A DNA stretch of 64,000 nucleotides from Epiperipatus broadwayi (GCA_028023455.1 JAQFVV010006272.1:4135127-4199126); one strand, 5' to 3'. Shown: positions 24,600 through 36,560, counted from the stretch's first letter. Translations and numbers: made by a program. The notes: a model not told the origin generated them from the letters alone.

Positions 24600-24965
24600 A
24601 AAATAATTGCTTTAATTAAAAAGCAGATGATTTGCTGTAGCCGTCAGAATTTCAGACAAGTCGACATGATAAAAAAAAAAAAAAGGCTCTTTCTTTGCTA
24701 ATCTGTTTCCCGCAACAAATTTCCTTTAGGAATACATCTTTTTTCCTTTGTTGGAATCATTTATCATGACGAGAAGCTTCTTTGATGAGACCGCTTAAGC
24801 AATTTTTCCCGTCCTTCTATTTGCTTACACTATTTTAAGTGAAATCTTTAATGCAAACAGTTCTGTAATCCCAGCTGATCCTTTGATTGTCTAAGTAAAC
24901 GTCTTCAGCCTCATGAATAAATTTGACTCTTCATTTTAGACCACAGACACACCAAAGATCTTAAA
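24600..24965. promoter_or_regulatory. Candidate conserved non-coding regulatory block
   Basis: This block has balanced, non-repetitive sequence unlike the A/T filler around it, lacks any open frame of note and does not recur in the window. It contains CCTTTGATTG (24880-24889), a good Tcf/LEF-type core, an octamer-like ATGCAAAC at about 24851, and several CG dinucleotides. The call rests on texture and short motifs only. It could equally be unique sequence without function. Confidence 0.25.
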
Positions 24966-27233
24966 TATTTTATAAAGCAGGATTTGAAGATATATACTGC
25001 ATATCACTTAGGAATAGAAATCTATTATTTTATTAATTTCCTAGCTTTAAAATGTAATAATCATGTTAATAAATTTTGAATCATTTACAGTTAAAGTAAA
25101 TTATTTAACGATAATAATAGAATGTTAGTACAAAATAACATACATACACGTGTGCGTGCTCGCACATATGAAAAAGTTATGTTAAGAGAGTGGCAAGCTA
25201 TGATAATTTACAACTGATTTTGATCTAGCATTATCACGTGTTCATATTACTCGTTTCCCTAATTACTCTACTATCTTTGAGCAGTACATTTACATTTACA
25301 TTAGATAATAACGCTCAAAATTTAATTTCAAATCCTATAGTTAATTCATATTTCGATTAAGCCCTTGAATTTCCAAACTGTCATCTTTTTTTTTTTTAAA
25401 GTAAAATCAACATTATCATCTGTAACCAGTGTCTCTGGATAACTATGCGACTAAAAATATTTCACAAACTTTATCAATAATATCTTCTGTACTGATATTT
25501 CATTACCATGGCTTTGTAGTTCAAGGCCATGAACTTAATTCTTTCTTTGATGGCTCTGAACGACTGGACATTTCCTTGTAAGCAACTCAATATTGTTATT
25601 AACTTCCAGCCACAAAAGTTTCTAGTGAGTGTTTTATCCCCATTACACCTGGATAGTGACACGATAATGTGTTTAGAACTTTAATACAATCTTAGAGATG
25701 AATAATAACTCTATCTTCATTTAGAATGCATCCCTTGCGTGTAAATAGTTTTCTGAATATTGCAAAAGGAAGATGAAAAATTTTGTGACCCCAGGCCAAT
25801 CTTTGTTGATCTAATTTTTTAGTTGGTAGTCTGGATTGTTATTTATCCATATTGATACAATTCAATTATTTAAAAGTTACAGAAATCCAGGTAGCAATAT
25901 AATTTACATCAATATGTTTAATATTAAATTCCACATTACCAGATATTCTTGACAATGCATTTACATGTTATACTAATCTTCCCTTTTTTATAAATAAGCT
26001 CATAGTCATAAGCAGTTAAAAGAGTTAACCTTTCAGATGTTTTTTTGCTTAGAACATAGTATGAAGATCTATCTTTGCAAAAAATGCAAACTTCTTTGAT
26101 GAAGCTAGGATTTATCAAGCATTAGGTACAGGTAAACATTTATATGAAGGTTCTTATTAATAAGCATTCCATTGTGATTATAAATATATATTTTTCTATT
26201 AGTCTTGCTTACCTTTATCATTGGTATCATCTATTCTGAGTTTTCAGTAGGTGTCAAAATTATCAAAATACTTTTTTTTTATTAGTTCATTCAATGCTTC
26301 TTTGATCTTTTTTCTTTATCTAAAGGGTACTTTTCATTCTCTTTAAATGACTGGAGTAGCATTTTTTTAGCTCTGTGTGGATAAGTATTGTTTTAATTTT
26401 CTGAGTTTTGATTTAAATAGGTTTGTAAACTTACTATAAATTTTCTCTTTGATGGTAATCTTCTTAATAACATGAACACTGATTTCAAATGGTTTGAACC
26501 AGTTTTGTTCTACAAGCAGATTTAAGAATATACTAGATTTTCGATGATCAACAGCAACCATTTATAAATGAGTATGGCTATGTCAACTTCAGGAAAAAAG
26601 ATGAAAGGCAAAATAATAATAATTATATATTAATTAAGAGTTTGTAATACAACCAATCCATGAACTACAAACTACATATAAAACTGCTGATCCATTATTC
26701 TGCTCATATGATATTATGCTATGCAATCTTTTAATTTCTTATCCAATATCCTTGACTACATCTTTTTATGTTACTAATGCTATTCCATAATTATTTCTGC
26801 AAATTTTGTCTCTTTATTGTTAAAATTGGAACATAGAAGTGTAAGTACATAAATTTATGACACCATATATTCTTTAAAAATTCCAAGGATTTTTGAAGCA
26901 ACTCCTCATTTTGAAAACTTTCTGGGTATTAACCAGTATCTGCAGTCTTTCATTTTTAAGATTACAAAAAGTTGCTTCTTTACTAAGTCAGATGTTTTTA
27001 TCTAAATAAATACATGTATTATTAAATCATTATCTCAATTTTTGCAGCGTTATTCAAAAATTACTTCCTCTGCTTGTTTGAAATATCATTGGCATTGATG
27101 TTTTTAATGGGGCTGTAATATTTTTCAAACCTGGATGTTATTTTCAATGTATAAAAATATATTGATTTTTTAATGCATGTATTCTTTTAATCAATTTACT
27201 AATACCCTTTAGATTCTTGAATGTCTAATTTTA
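24966..27233. other. AT-rich non-coding stretch
   Basis: No gene recognised. The short minus-strand frames at 25474-25662, 25936-26118 and 26367-26561 have no family motif. A CACGTGTGCGTGCTCGCACA patch lies at about 25146-25165. Confidence 0.5.
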
Positions 27234-27565
27234 AGGCAACACTCTAGTTGGTTAGAGCATTATCTTAAAATTCAATATTCAAGAATCAGTTTGACTTCTA
27301 TGCTAGCATTGTGTCAGGCCTCAACACCTCAAGAAGAACAATACCACTCAAAATATTGTGTGATCTACTAAACCATGTTGTCTACTAATCTGTATTATTT
27401 ATTGACTTGTGTGTTATTGCAAACAGTTATTTGTACTTGGAAAAGCTTAAATAAAGTTTAAAATTTTCTAGGCATTTAAATTTTAATGATAAATGATGGA
27501 AATAGTCCAACATATTATCACTTCTAAAATATCATCATCATAAATCTTCAGCCATCAATATTGTA
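27234..27565 (+). repeat. tRNA-derived SINE, family U, with head
   Basis: The head (27234-27305) resembles an isoleucine/asparagine-class tRNA gene. It has an A-box region CTAGTTGGTTAGAGCAT (27243-27259) and a B-box-like ATCAGTTTGACTTCT about 27285-27299, at roughly tRNA spacing. The body that follows (GTCAGGCCTCAACACCTC, ATACCACTCAAAATATTGTG, AAATAAAGTTTAAAATTTTC, CATATTATCACTTCTAAAAT, CATCATCATAAATC) matches the headless copy at 2215-2465. Two copies with one shared body and a tRNA head are good evidence for a SINE, although the head is eroded and probably cannot drive transcription now. Confidence 0.6.
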
Positions 27566-27684
27566 CATTTTAATACTGTTTTTTGAAACAATCTTTATTA
27601 ATATAAGTTGTATTTGCTTCTTCCACAAAATCACTTTTTAGGAAGTCTGTTACATATATATCAATAATAATTTTAAGGATTTTT

Positions 27685-27860
27685 ATTTTGACAAAGAATG
27701 GAAATTAGAAGAAAGAGATTATATCCATGATGTTGCTAGAAAACATATAATTACTAATTGGCAATTGTAATGCTAATTGATCATTACCTGATAACATCAA
27801 AAATATAAAGTTATCCCTGTTTGCATGGATATAATCTCTTAATTTTCAATCTTTATCACA
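27685..27860. repeat. Foldback element with 17-bp perfect arms
   Basis: AAGAGATTATATCCATG (27713-27729) is perfectly complementary to CATGGATATAATCTCTT (27824-27840). Imperfect pairing continues outward for about 20 more nt (AAAGAATGGAAATTAG against ATTTTCAATCTTT). The 94-bp interior has a smaller imperfect hairpin around CAATTGTAATGCTAATTG. No open frame is present. Confidence 0.65.
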
Positions 27861-30121
27861 AATTCTCTGTATGTTTGTTTTATAAATATTTTTTCATCTA
27901 TGATATAATGAAGCAAAAAACTGAATTAAATATAAACCTTGCAAGTTTAAATTACACCATTTAGTAAGTATGTTTATCTGAAATAGTTTGTTAAAAGTGA
28001 ATGCACCTTTATCTTAAATTTATTGGGAATTCTCTATGCATTTTTATATTAATTCATAATATTCCTGATTTACTTTCTCTAATCTCATAAACTATTTGGT
28101 TTTAAAATTTGAATATGTTTGTAATCAAATATTTCTATGTATTAAATATACACATATATCAGAGATGTATATTTTAAATAGAACATTAGACTATCATTTC
28201 TGATAGGGAGATTCAGGTGATTAAATCTCTAATTTATCTAATTATTTGAGATTGAATCAAAAAAATATGTGTATATAATGACAAAAACTAATCATTACTC
28301 TTTTTGACTAGATTGATAGATTGTGTGAATATAAAGTGTAATGCTGTGAATTAATTTGATTTGATTCATAATTTCTTACAGTAGAATGCTTAATCACTAT
28401 AGATATATATAATAAGTTAATCATTGTGACTAACTAATAATTAATACAATTTTGTGCATATAAATTTCTCAATTTTTGTTTAGTTATAACTGAGTAAACA
28501 ATTGTGATACTGTAAATGTTTATTAATATAAAACAAAAAAAATCTATCCATCTGAACATGAAATTAAATAAAAAATATTAGCACTTTTTTATTATAACAA
28601 TAAGTAAATAAATTTTTTTTAAGTAAATAATGCAGAATGTTAAATAGTTTAAATAAGGATGTTTATAAAATGCTTTCAAAAAGTATATAAAGCTAAACTA
28701 AATATTTTTAGCTTGTGTCAAAAGAGCAGTTAAATATATTTGACTTATTGCTTTTTACTAAGAGGTTTAAGCAACCAACATAAATAATAACAAAGCATGA
28801 ATTTAGTGCATCATCACCAGCTTATTTTCACATAATAAATGGCAACCCATTTACTGAGCAGTACTCTATGGCTAAATGAAATGACCATGGGATAATTATC
28901 TAAAAAAAAACATAAACTTCCTTGTAACCTGAAAAAAGTTCTACATTTTAACAAGTCCTGTCTTAAATTTCAGTTTACAGTTATCCTAAATGGTTACATT
29001 AACCATTATGCTTCAAGAGAGAAAATATATCATTTTGTTCAGATATAAAATTAATGTTCAACTTAGAAATGTCAATATTGGCTTTCAAAATATTTGATGT
29101 TTTGGAAAAACTATCTGAGAATTATTATACGTAACTGTTATTTTCAGAGAACATATAAAAAAAAGTATCAACTTGTGAACAAATCATTTACAGTAATATT
29201 TTTCACATCAGGAGGTGAAACAGAGATTTCAGTAATGAACTGAATGATGATTTTTATCAGATAAACTAATAAATTATTTGCTTGACTATAAATCTACAAT
29301 TATGTTGAATGGAATTAGTAATTAATTATTTGAATGTATATTAGTATTTAATTATGTTGTTATAAGATACTAGTGTAATTAACTTTACATCAAAACCAAT
29401 TATAGCAGACATAAGTAATCTGACTTGAGATAGTACAGCCAAGTTCCAGATTAGTTTTAGATTATTGATCTTCTTCTATGAATATTTTGAAATGCAAAAG
29501 TGATAATGGTCATAAGTTTTAAAAAATATAAGATCATAGCACACGATTTGAAAGAGATAAATATTTAAAATTAAAAAAAAAAAGAATAATTAATAATAAT
29601 TTTAAATATTTATTAAAAAATAATACCATCACTTGCAAAATATATTTCTATATATATACAAATTTATTCTGTAAGTGATTGACAAGTATATGTTTATACA
29701 TAGACAGATTTTCCTTTAATATACTCATTTTTGATTGAATTTCTACTATAGAACTCTTTCTAAAATTATACCCACTTCTTTGTAAATCAGGCAATATTTT
29801 ACCATAATGACCATTATTATAACTTGGTGATTACAATTTATCAAACAGATTATAGATTCTTACATTTTCAACATCATTAAAGCCTTTTTTTTTCTTTATT
29901 ATAGTCATGTGAAATAATATATAGTAATAAATCTTAAGCATGATTTTAAAAAATGTGACTACATATTTATAAATTAAATAAAAAAAACTATAAACATATT
30001 GTATTTCAAATAAACAATAACATTGCCTTTTTAAAAATTATAATATGATTTATTTATGCAAATCAATTTAGATATAATAATTTTGCCATGAAAATTTTAG
30101 AATTTTCAACTTTTTGTTTAA
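27861..30121. other. AT-rich non-coding stretch
   Basis: No gene or recognised repeat. The patch at about 28800-28890 is slightly less A/T-rich but has no open frame. Confidence 0.5.
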
Positions 30122-30358
30122 ATAGATAGATAGGTAGGTAAATAGGTAGGAAGGTAGGTAGATATGTAGGTGGGTAGGTATAGAGGGAGGTAGATAGGTA
30201 GGTAGGCAGGTAGGTGGGTGGGTAGGTAGGTGGGTGAGTAGGTAGGCTAGGCAGGTGGGTGAGTGGTCAGGCAGGCAGATGAATGGGTGGGGGAATAGAT
30301 GGATGGATAGATAGATAGATAGATAGACAGGCAGACAAGCAGATGGACAGGTAGACAG
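30122..30358 (+). repeat. GATA/GGTA/GGCA tetranucleotide array
   Basis: About 235 bp of four-base steps: TAGATAGATAGGTAGGTAAA at the left, GGTGGGTGGGTAGGTAGGTG in the middle, and ATAGATAGATAGATAGATAG then CAGGCAGACAAGC at the right. The repeat unit drifts along the array, which is typical of an old compound microsatellite. One strand is purine-rich. Confidence 0.85.
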
Positions 30359-32046
30359 AAAGAGAACTGATTTTGTTTACATTATTTGAAAATATGATTG
30401 CCCTGTGCAATTTAGCACATGATGAAATGATAGACTTAAAGTTAAACCTTTAGATTGATTCTCGAAACAGTTTGATTAATTTTATGCAATTAGTTTATTC
30501 AATATGATACTCAAGGTTTCAAATTTCATGTGACTTGAGCACTTATTTATACAATTATTTATAATGTGGTTGATGTAATATATAATATTGTATATCATTT
30601 AATATTTTGTTGTGGAATGTTATTTCTACGGAGTTGTTTTCTCTATTATTATTATAATCTCTCTTTGCTTTGTTATTAAATTGCAGCATTTTTTGTCTGA
30701 ATGTACATATATATTGCTTATTGTCATTTTAAAAATTAGTGTAATGAAATTTGACATAATATTATTGTTTATTTGTTTATATTTTTTAGTGATATTTTTT
30801 CTATTTTTTTTATCTGCATCTTTTATCCCATAACTCTTATTCTCCTTAAAAAATTAAATGACTAGGACTTCATATTTAATTATAATTACTTTTAATATTA
30901 TATTCTGTTTTTTTTAATGCAGGATAATATATTGCACTAAACTGGCTAAATATTTCTATTATTTCTGATATCTGGTGACATCTTCTATCCTGGTTTATTT
31001 TATGCACGACAGTCTTACCTAGAAAATATATATTAAAAAAATATATAATTATCTTTCTTTACAGTTTTTATTGGTAATAGAAAACTCATAATTGCTAATC
31101 TTTAATTTTCAGGAATTTATTTTTACTACATAAAAGTTTGAATGTGATTAATTAAAAAAATTGAATAGTTACTTTCTCAATGAGCCATGCACCAGAAGTA
31201 CCAATTTGGACATTCATCCAGGAATCTTTAGCTTTTATCTATATTACTTATCCCTTATGTTATACTACAAAAAACTATCTAATAAAGATTCTTGTAAATT
31301 AAAGCCATTGAAACAGTTTAACACCTTTTTAAATAGCAAGATCTTATATATACTAAATTATATATTCTTAGTCATATTTTTTATTTTGAATTTTACTTTT
31401 TTTAATAAATGAGTTTAATTTAACTTTAAATGAGATTATTAAGTTTTTGTCAAATGATTCATTTTTAAAATACTTTTATTTAACTTAAAAATTGTGCTTG
31501 TTTATTTATTTGTTTGTTTGTCTGGATCTAATCTTGGAACCAGTTTTTGGCATACCTCTATCAAATGGATTTCTTTCAAACTTTGTACATATATTATATC
31601 AGGTAGCATTGACACTAAAATATTTCAGGGTTGTGCAGTTGTTTTTTCCAATCTAACATTATTGATTGGCTGAATTTCAAAATGCATGATATTAGTTCTT
31701 TAAGTTTTCAGTAATGTACAGAAGATGGTGTTAAATGTTTTTAAAATATCTTTTATTGAGTATTCAGTAAAAGGTATTTGCAATTAATTAAAATAGAAAG
31801 AAAACCCAAAAGAAAAATGAAATCTTAATTTTTTTGATTGTTTAACTAAACTTATGTTTTTTTTTAAAAAATGTTGCCTTCATAAACAAAAAAAAAATCT
31901 TGTTAACAATTTTTAATATGTATGAATTCCATTTGTTTGCTTTTAAAACTTGAATCTGAATCAGTGCAAAAAGTCTGTTGTTGAATTTTTGAATACTAAA
32001 AATGAATAAAATAATATATATATAAATATTTTATAAGAAAAAATGT
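30359..32046. other. AT-rich non-coding stretch
   Basis: No gene recognised. The plus-strand frames at 30612-30833 and 31161-31412 are L/I/F/Y-rich without motif. A short patch at 31510-31620 is less A/T-rich but has no open frame. Confidence 0.5.
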
Positions 32047-32102
32047 TTTTATTTAATTGAATAAGTAATGCATTAAAAACCAATTCATTCAATTAAATAA
32101 AA
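32047..32102. repeat. Hairpin with 16-bp perfect arms
   Basis: TTTTATTTAATTGAAT (32047-32062) pairs perfectly with ATTCAATTAAATAAAA (32087-32102) around a 24-nt spacer. All pairs in the arms but two are A-T, so chance is a real alternative in this composition. Confidence 0.45.
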
Positions 32103-33749
32103 GGGTTTTTTTAATATATAAAATGTTTTATATTTATGTTTTTAAATAATTATGTTATAATAAACAAATTCTATTTTTTGTATAAGCTATAAAAACTTTG
32201 CTATTATTTTTTTTCCACTGTTGTTGTTAATGAATGTGAATTTAATTAAAATTTTAAAATTTAAATAAATTTCATATAAGCAATCCCATTTTAATTAATT
32301 CACTTTTTTAAATATTCTTGGATAAATAATAATACATGATAAACTACAATTAATAACAACTGGGTATTATGGCTTGTTCACAGTATTTGCATAGAACTTA
32401 AAATAAGCATATTATAATTTAAATAAACAACAATTGAGTTTTAAATATTTTTTAAAATAATTTTTTACAATTTATGTTTTTTTTTTAATGTATACTAAAC
32501 AATAAAGATATATATAACCTGTAATTTTACAAAAGCATTTTCATTAAAAAAAAAAAGTGTAAAAATTATTTATCATTAAAAGTTGAATGGGAAAATTGAA
32601 AATATGATTTTTTTGTATTAAATAACAAAAATTAGAATATATTTAGATGATATGTTTATATATATATATAAAATCTTTTTTTTAATAGTTTTTAGAAAAA
32701 TGTGGAATGATTTGTTAAAGTAATATTAAATATATTTTTGCAGCTTTGATTTTAAAAAAATTGAAGTCTTTATAAATAATATTTGGTTATCTTAATTGAT
32801 TAAGTCACGATAATCTTAAAAGATTACTTTAACTTTTCATTAAATAATATTTTTTTTTTTTCATAAAATAATGACCATTTAAATATTTTCTAAAAACAAA
32901 AGTGTAAATATCATGTTTTTTTTTTTGTTGTTGTTGTTTTTTGTTTTTTATTTTTTTACAATTATTTTATTTTGAATTTATTTTTGGAATTAATTCCAAT
33001 GATTCTACTTTGAATAAAGAAAGCTCTGTTTAACTATACAATTTATTGAAAAATAAGTATTTTAAAATTAAAATTCTTTAATAATTTAATTTTAAAATAA
33101 GCATTATGATTTATAACAATAAATAATTTCCATTATTAATTTTGAAAACATCAAAACGTATGAATTATAAAATTGACAATTGAAAGTTTTTATATATGTA
33201 AAAATGCTAAAGAGAACATGAAAAAAAAAAAACAGTTCTTAAAATGTAATTTTTTATATTTCAGTATATTCATAAAGATAAAACTAATATATATATATAT
33301 ATTTTAAAGTAATTTCTGAAAATATAATTTTTTATTTGACTTTTAAAATGTGGTAGAAATAAAATTTCAAATAAGTATTATAGCAATTCATATAATATAT
33401 AAAAATTTATTTAATTTTACTTTTAGTTGATATTTTATTTGTACAATTTTTTGTACACTATTCTAGAATAAATTATTAATTTTATAAATAAAACTACACT
33501 TGTGTTCAAATTTTCTTATATTATTGTTATCATTATCATTCTTATTTTCATTATTTTTAACTACTAAATTAAAGATTAAAAATAATTCTGTATGGTTTGA
33601 AATAGCATAAAGCAACAATTTATCAAAATGACTATAAAATAAATATAAAAAAATTAAGAAATGTATTATTAAAATTTCATTATTTAATTATAATCCAGTT
33701 TGAACAACTTTTTTTTTCAAGAGTACTTACTATATTATATTAATAAATA
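32103..33749. other. Extremely AT-rich stretch
   Basis: Only A/T-rich sequence, long T runs (for example 32917-32926) and (TA)n tracts, for example 33288-33302. No gene or recognised repeat. Confidence 0.6.
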
Positions 33750-34555
33750 TAAAGGATTTGAACTCAGACTTTCACACTCCTTCACTATCCACATTATCTC
33801 ATACTACTGATACACATGACCACACATATGCAGAAATCATAATCACCAATATATGTACTTCGTGCTAAACCAGCACTCATCAGTTGGTCCAGAGTACCAT
33901 CTCCCATATATATATAATCAGTGCTCAGTTTATATTAAGGTAGCAAATCCTTACACTCTAATGGACAGGCTTCAACCCACTCCAACCTCCAACTCTTCAA
34001 CCATCCATACCATTGAAAATCTGATGATAGAATTCCCCTAATCCCATGATGATGCCAATATTGTTGTCATGCCCATGTTGACTTCAAGTCACTCTGTCCC
34101 CTCATGTATGGGACAGTATATAGAAGAGGGATGGCAGAATGCAAGCTTAATATGTAAGATTTGAAATACCAAGCATGACAACAATATTGGAATCAGCATG
34201 GGATTTGGGAATTCTATCATCAGTTTTTCAATTGTATGAATAGCTGAAGAGCTGGAGGTTAGAGTGGGTTGAAGCCTGTCCATTAAAGTGTAAAGATTTG
34301 CTACCTTAATATAAACTGAGCATTGATTATATATGCGTGTATGGGAGATGGTAGTCTGGACCAACTGATGAGTGCTGGTTTAGCATGAAAATGGTTATTG
34401 GTGATTATTTATTTTTGTGCATGTGTGTGGTCATGTGTATCAATAGTATGAGATAGTGTGGATAGTGAAGGGGCTTGAAAGTCTGAGCTCAAATCTCCTA
34501 TATTTACAATTAGGCTCCAGACATAAGAGTGCCTGGTATTTCAAATCTTATATAT
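33750..34555. repeat. Palindromic family P, full-length copy
   Basis: This is an imperfect palindrome of about 800 bp. The left arm (33750-34060) runs from GGATTTGAACTCAGACTTTC through CATCAGTTGGTCCAGAGTAC, ATAATCAGTGCTCAGTTTAT, GGACAGGCTTCAACCCACTC and AATATTGTTGTCATGC. The right arm (34167-34510) is its reverse complement: GCATGACAACAATATTGGAA, GAGTGGGTTGAAGCCTGTCC, ATAAACTGAGCATTGATTAT, GACCAACTGATGAGTGCTGG and GAAAGTCTGAGCTCAAATCT. The unpaired centre is about 100 bp and includes CACTCTGTCCCCTCATGTAT. The frames at 33853-34041 and 34089-34364 are the two arms translated and not genes. Each arm ends outward in a GAGTTCAAATCC-type sequence that resembles a tRNA B box, so the family may derive from a tRNA-type SINE joined head to head. 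Confidence 0.8.
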
Positions 34556-34766
34556 TATACTAATGTAAAAAAAGAAATAAATAAGAATTGAATACTGTAA
34601 ATTTATTTAAACATACTTTTATATATGTAACTATTATATATTCTCCATTGAAGATTTTCATGGTAAAGTTGATGGAGTTGTTTTAGACAGAAGGAATTTT
34701 TTTTATAATCTGCAAAAATAAATCATAATTGGCTTTGGTTTATTATTGGAAAAAAAAAGTAGTCAA

Positions 34767-34862
34767 ACGTTGGTGGCCGAGTGGTTAGCACAGCTGTCTT
34801 ACAAGCAGTTGTCCCGGGGTTTGCTGCCCGGCCGACGCTTTGACACATAAAAAAAAAAGTTT
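34767..34862 (+). repeat. tRNA-Val-like SINE head or tRNA pseudogene
   Basis: Bases 34767-34839 fold as a 73-nt cloverleaf. The acceptor arm is ACGTTGG with CCGACGC, one end pair mismatched. The D region GCCGAGTGGTTAGCA carries the A box. The anticodon arm GCTGT-CTTACAA-GCAGT has a seven-base loop and anticodon TAC (valine). The T arm is CCGGG/CCCGG, but its loop reads TTTGCTG with an extra base instead of TTCGANN. There is no T-run terminator; an A10 tract follows after TTTGACACAT. A damaged T loop plus an A tail points to a retroposed SINE head or tRNA pseudogene rather than a working tRNA gene. This is by far the most G+C-rich short segment in its neighbourhood. Confidence 0.6.
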
Positions 34863-35621
34863 TATGCAACAACCCGATTCAATTTTGGATTGACTATGAA
34901 AAATTCTCCTCACTTAGAAAAGTCATTATTTAAATATCCTACTGCAACTTAAAAATTCTCCAACAGTCTTTTATAAAGAAACAATACTATTACTCTCCAA
35001 TCCTCCTAATTGCCTGACATTGGAGATTTAAATAGTTTTATATTCTTACTCTTTAATAATAGCTTGATACGTTTTAGTAAATCAATATGTTATCTGGAAA
35101 AAAATATCCTAAAACTCTAGTACCTAAAAAAAATGCTCAAAAAGTTTTACTGCATTAATTTGATTGTGGATGTGGTAGATAGATATGGTACTTCTTTATC
35201 ACAAAGCTCTTTCTAAGTGTGCGTGTGTGTATATATATAAAGATAATGTCATTATTAAATATATTTTAATCTTCCCAATATTATTATTTTTGTCATTATT
35301 AAACAAAAAAAATTCTCAAACTGTATAGCATTTTCTGTTGATTGTGCAAAAAAAAATTTTTTTTTTTTTTTGCAATACATATTGATAAATGAATAAAACT
35401 GATCATCTCATATGAGCTGTGAAAATATAAATATATACATTCACATTTCATTGTCGGAAAAACAAATACATTAGTTTATTTTTAATATTTATTCTCAATT
35501 TTTTTGACATTGAACTGTGCATGCATAAATTCATATTTCTATAGCCTATGCAAATTGGTCTCTTTTTTTTCATTTACATATTCTTTAGCACTATCTTTAT
35601 TAATATATATATATATAATTA
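34863..35621. other. AT-rich non-coding stretch
   Basis: Directly after the tRNA-like head, TTATGCAACAACCCGATTC could be SINE body. The rest is A/T-rich with a (GT)/(TA) run at about 35220-35240. No gene; the frame at 35504-35764 runs into the P array and has no motif. Confidence 0.5.
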
Positions 35622-36560
35622 AAGGGAATTTAAAAACAGATTTTTTAAGCTTCCTTCAACTACCCACTCCATCTTATATAACCGATACACATGACCACAG
35701 ATATCTGAAAAAGATGAATGATTTCCAATATGTATTTCATGTTGAACCAGCACTTATTAGTTGATCCAGATCATCATCCCCCACATATATATATATAATC
35801 AGTGCTCGGTTTATATTAAGGAGGCAAATCTTCAAACTTTTAATGAACAGACTTCAATCTTTTCCACCCTCCAACTCTTCAGCCATCCATACCATTGAAA
35901 ATCGGCATTTTGTCTTACCATGTTGACCTTAAATCACTCTGACCCCTCATATATTGACCTTAATATGTCCATTTAAATACACAGAGGGATGGGCAGAATT
36001 CAGGCTAATCTGTAATAAATCAATACTAATATATTGTAAATATCAAACTTTAAGATGTAATTAATGGGAACTTAAACACAGACTTTTACGGTTTTTTAAT
36101 TATCCATCAATGAAAAATATAAATGATCTCCAATATACATATTTCATGCTCAACCAGTATTTATCAGTTAGTCTAGATCATCATGTCTCACATATATATA
36201 TAATCAGATGCCTAGTTTATATTAAGATGGCAAATCTTCAAACATTAATGGACAGCTTCAATTTTCTGCAGCCTCCAATTCTTCAGCCATCTATACTATT
36301 GAAAATCTGATGAAGGAATGTTTAAACCCTTGTTGATGCCCATATTGTTGTCATATCTATGTTGACCTTAAGTCACTCTGACCTCTCGTATATATGACCT
36401 TAACATATTTATTTAAATACATGGAGTGATGGGCAGAATTCAGACTAAATCTGTAACATATCAATACTAGAATATTGTAAATAATGAACAAACTTTCTAG
36501 CTTCCTTCTGCTATCCACTTTATCTTATATAATTGATACACATGACCACATATTGCATAC
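35622..36560 (+). repeat. Tandem array of family P half-units, period about 430 bp
   Basis: Two near-complete left-arm units (about 35622-36055 and 36060-36480) and the start of a third (36481-36560) lie head to tail. Each has the CATGACCACA segment or its remnant, the TATAATCAG box, TTTATATTAAG, the ACCATTGAAAATC or ACTATTGAAAATC box, TGTTGACCTTAA, GTCACTCTGACC or ATCACTCTGACC, and GATGGGCAGAATTCAG. The units extend past the centre of the full palindrome, so the arm and loop together form the repeated unit. The third unit breaks off after CATATTGCATAC. Confidence 0.7.

Noticed and set aside
33853-34364. Two frames of 62 and 91 codons on opposite strands with near-identical protein segments
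   Set aside because: The similarity arises because they translate the two arms of palindrome P; neither has coding features.
34767-34839. Functional tRNA-Val gene
   Set aside because: The T loop lacks the TTCGANN sequence and has an extra base, there is no T-run terminator, and an A tail follows.
35622-36560. CRISPR-like array because of regular direct repeats
   Set aside because: Units are about 430 bp, diverged and without short spacers; the window is eukaryotic.
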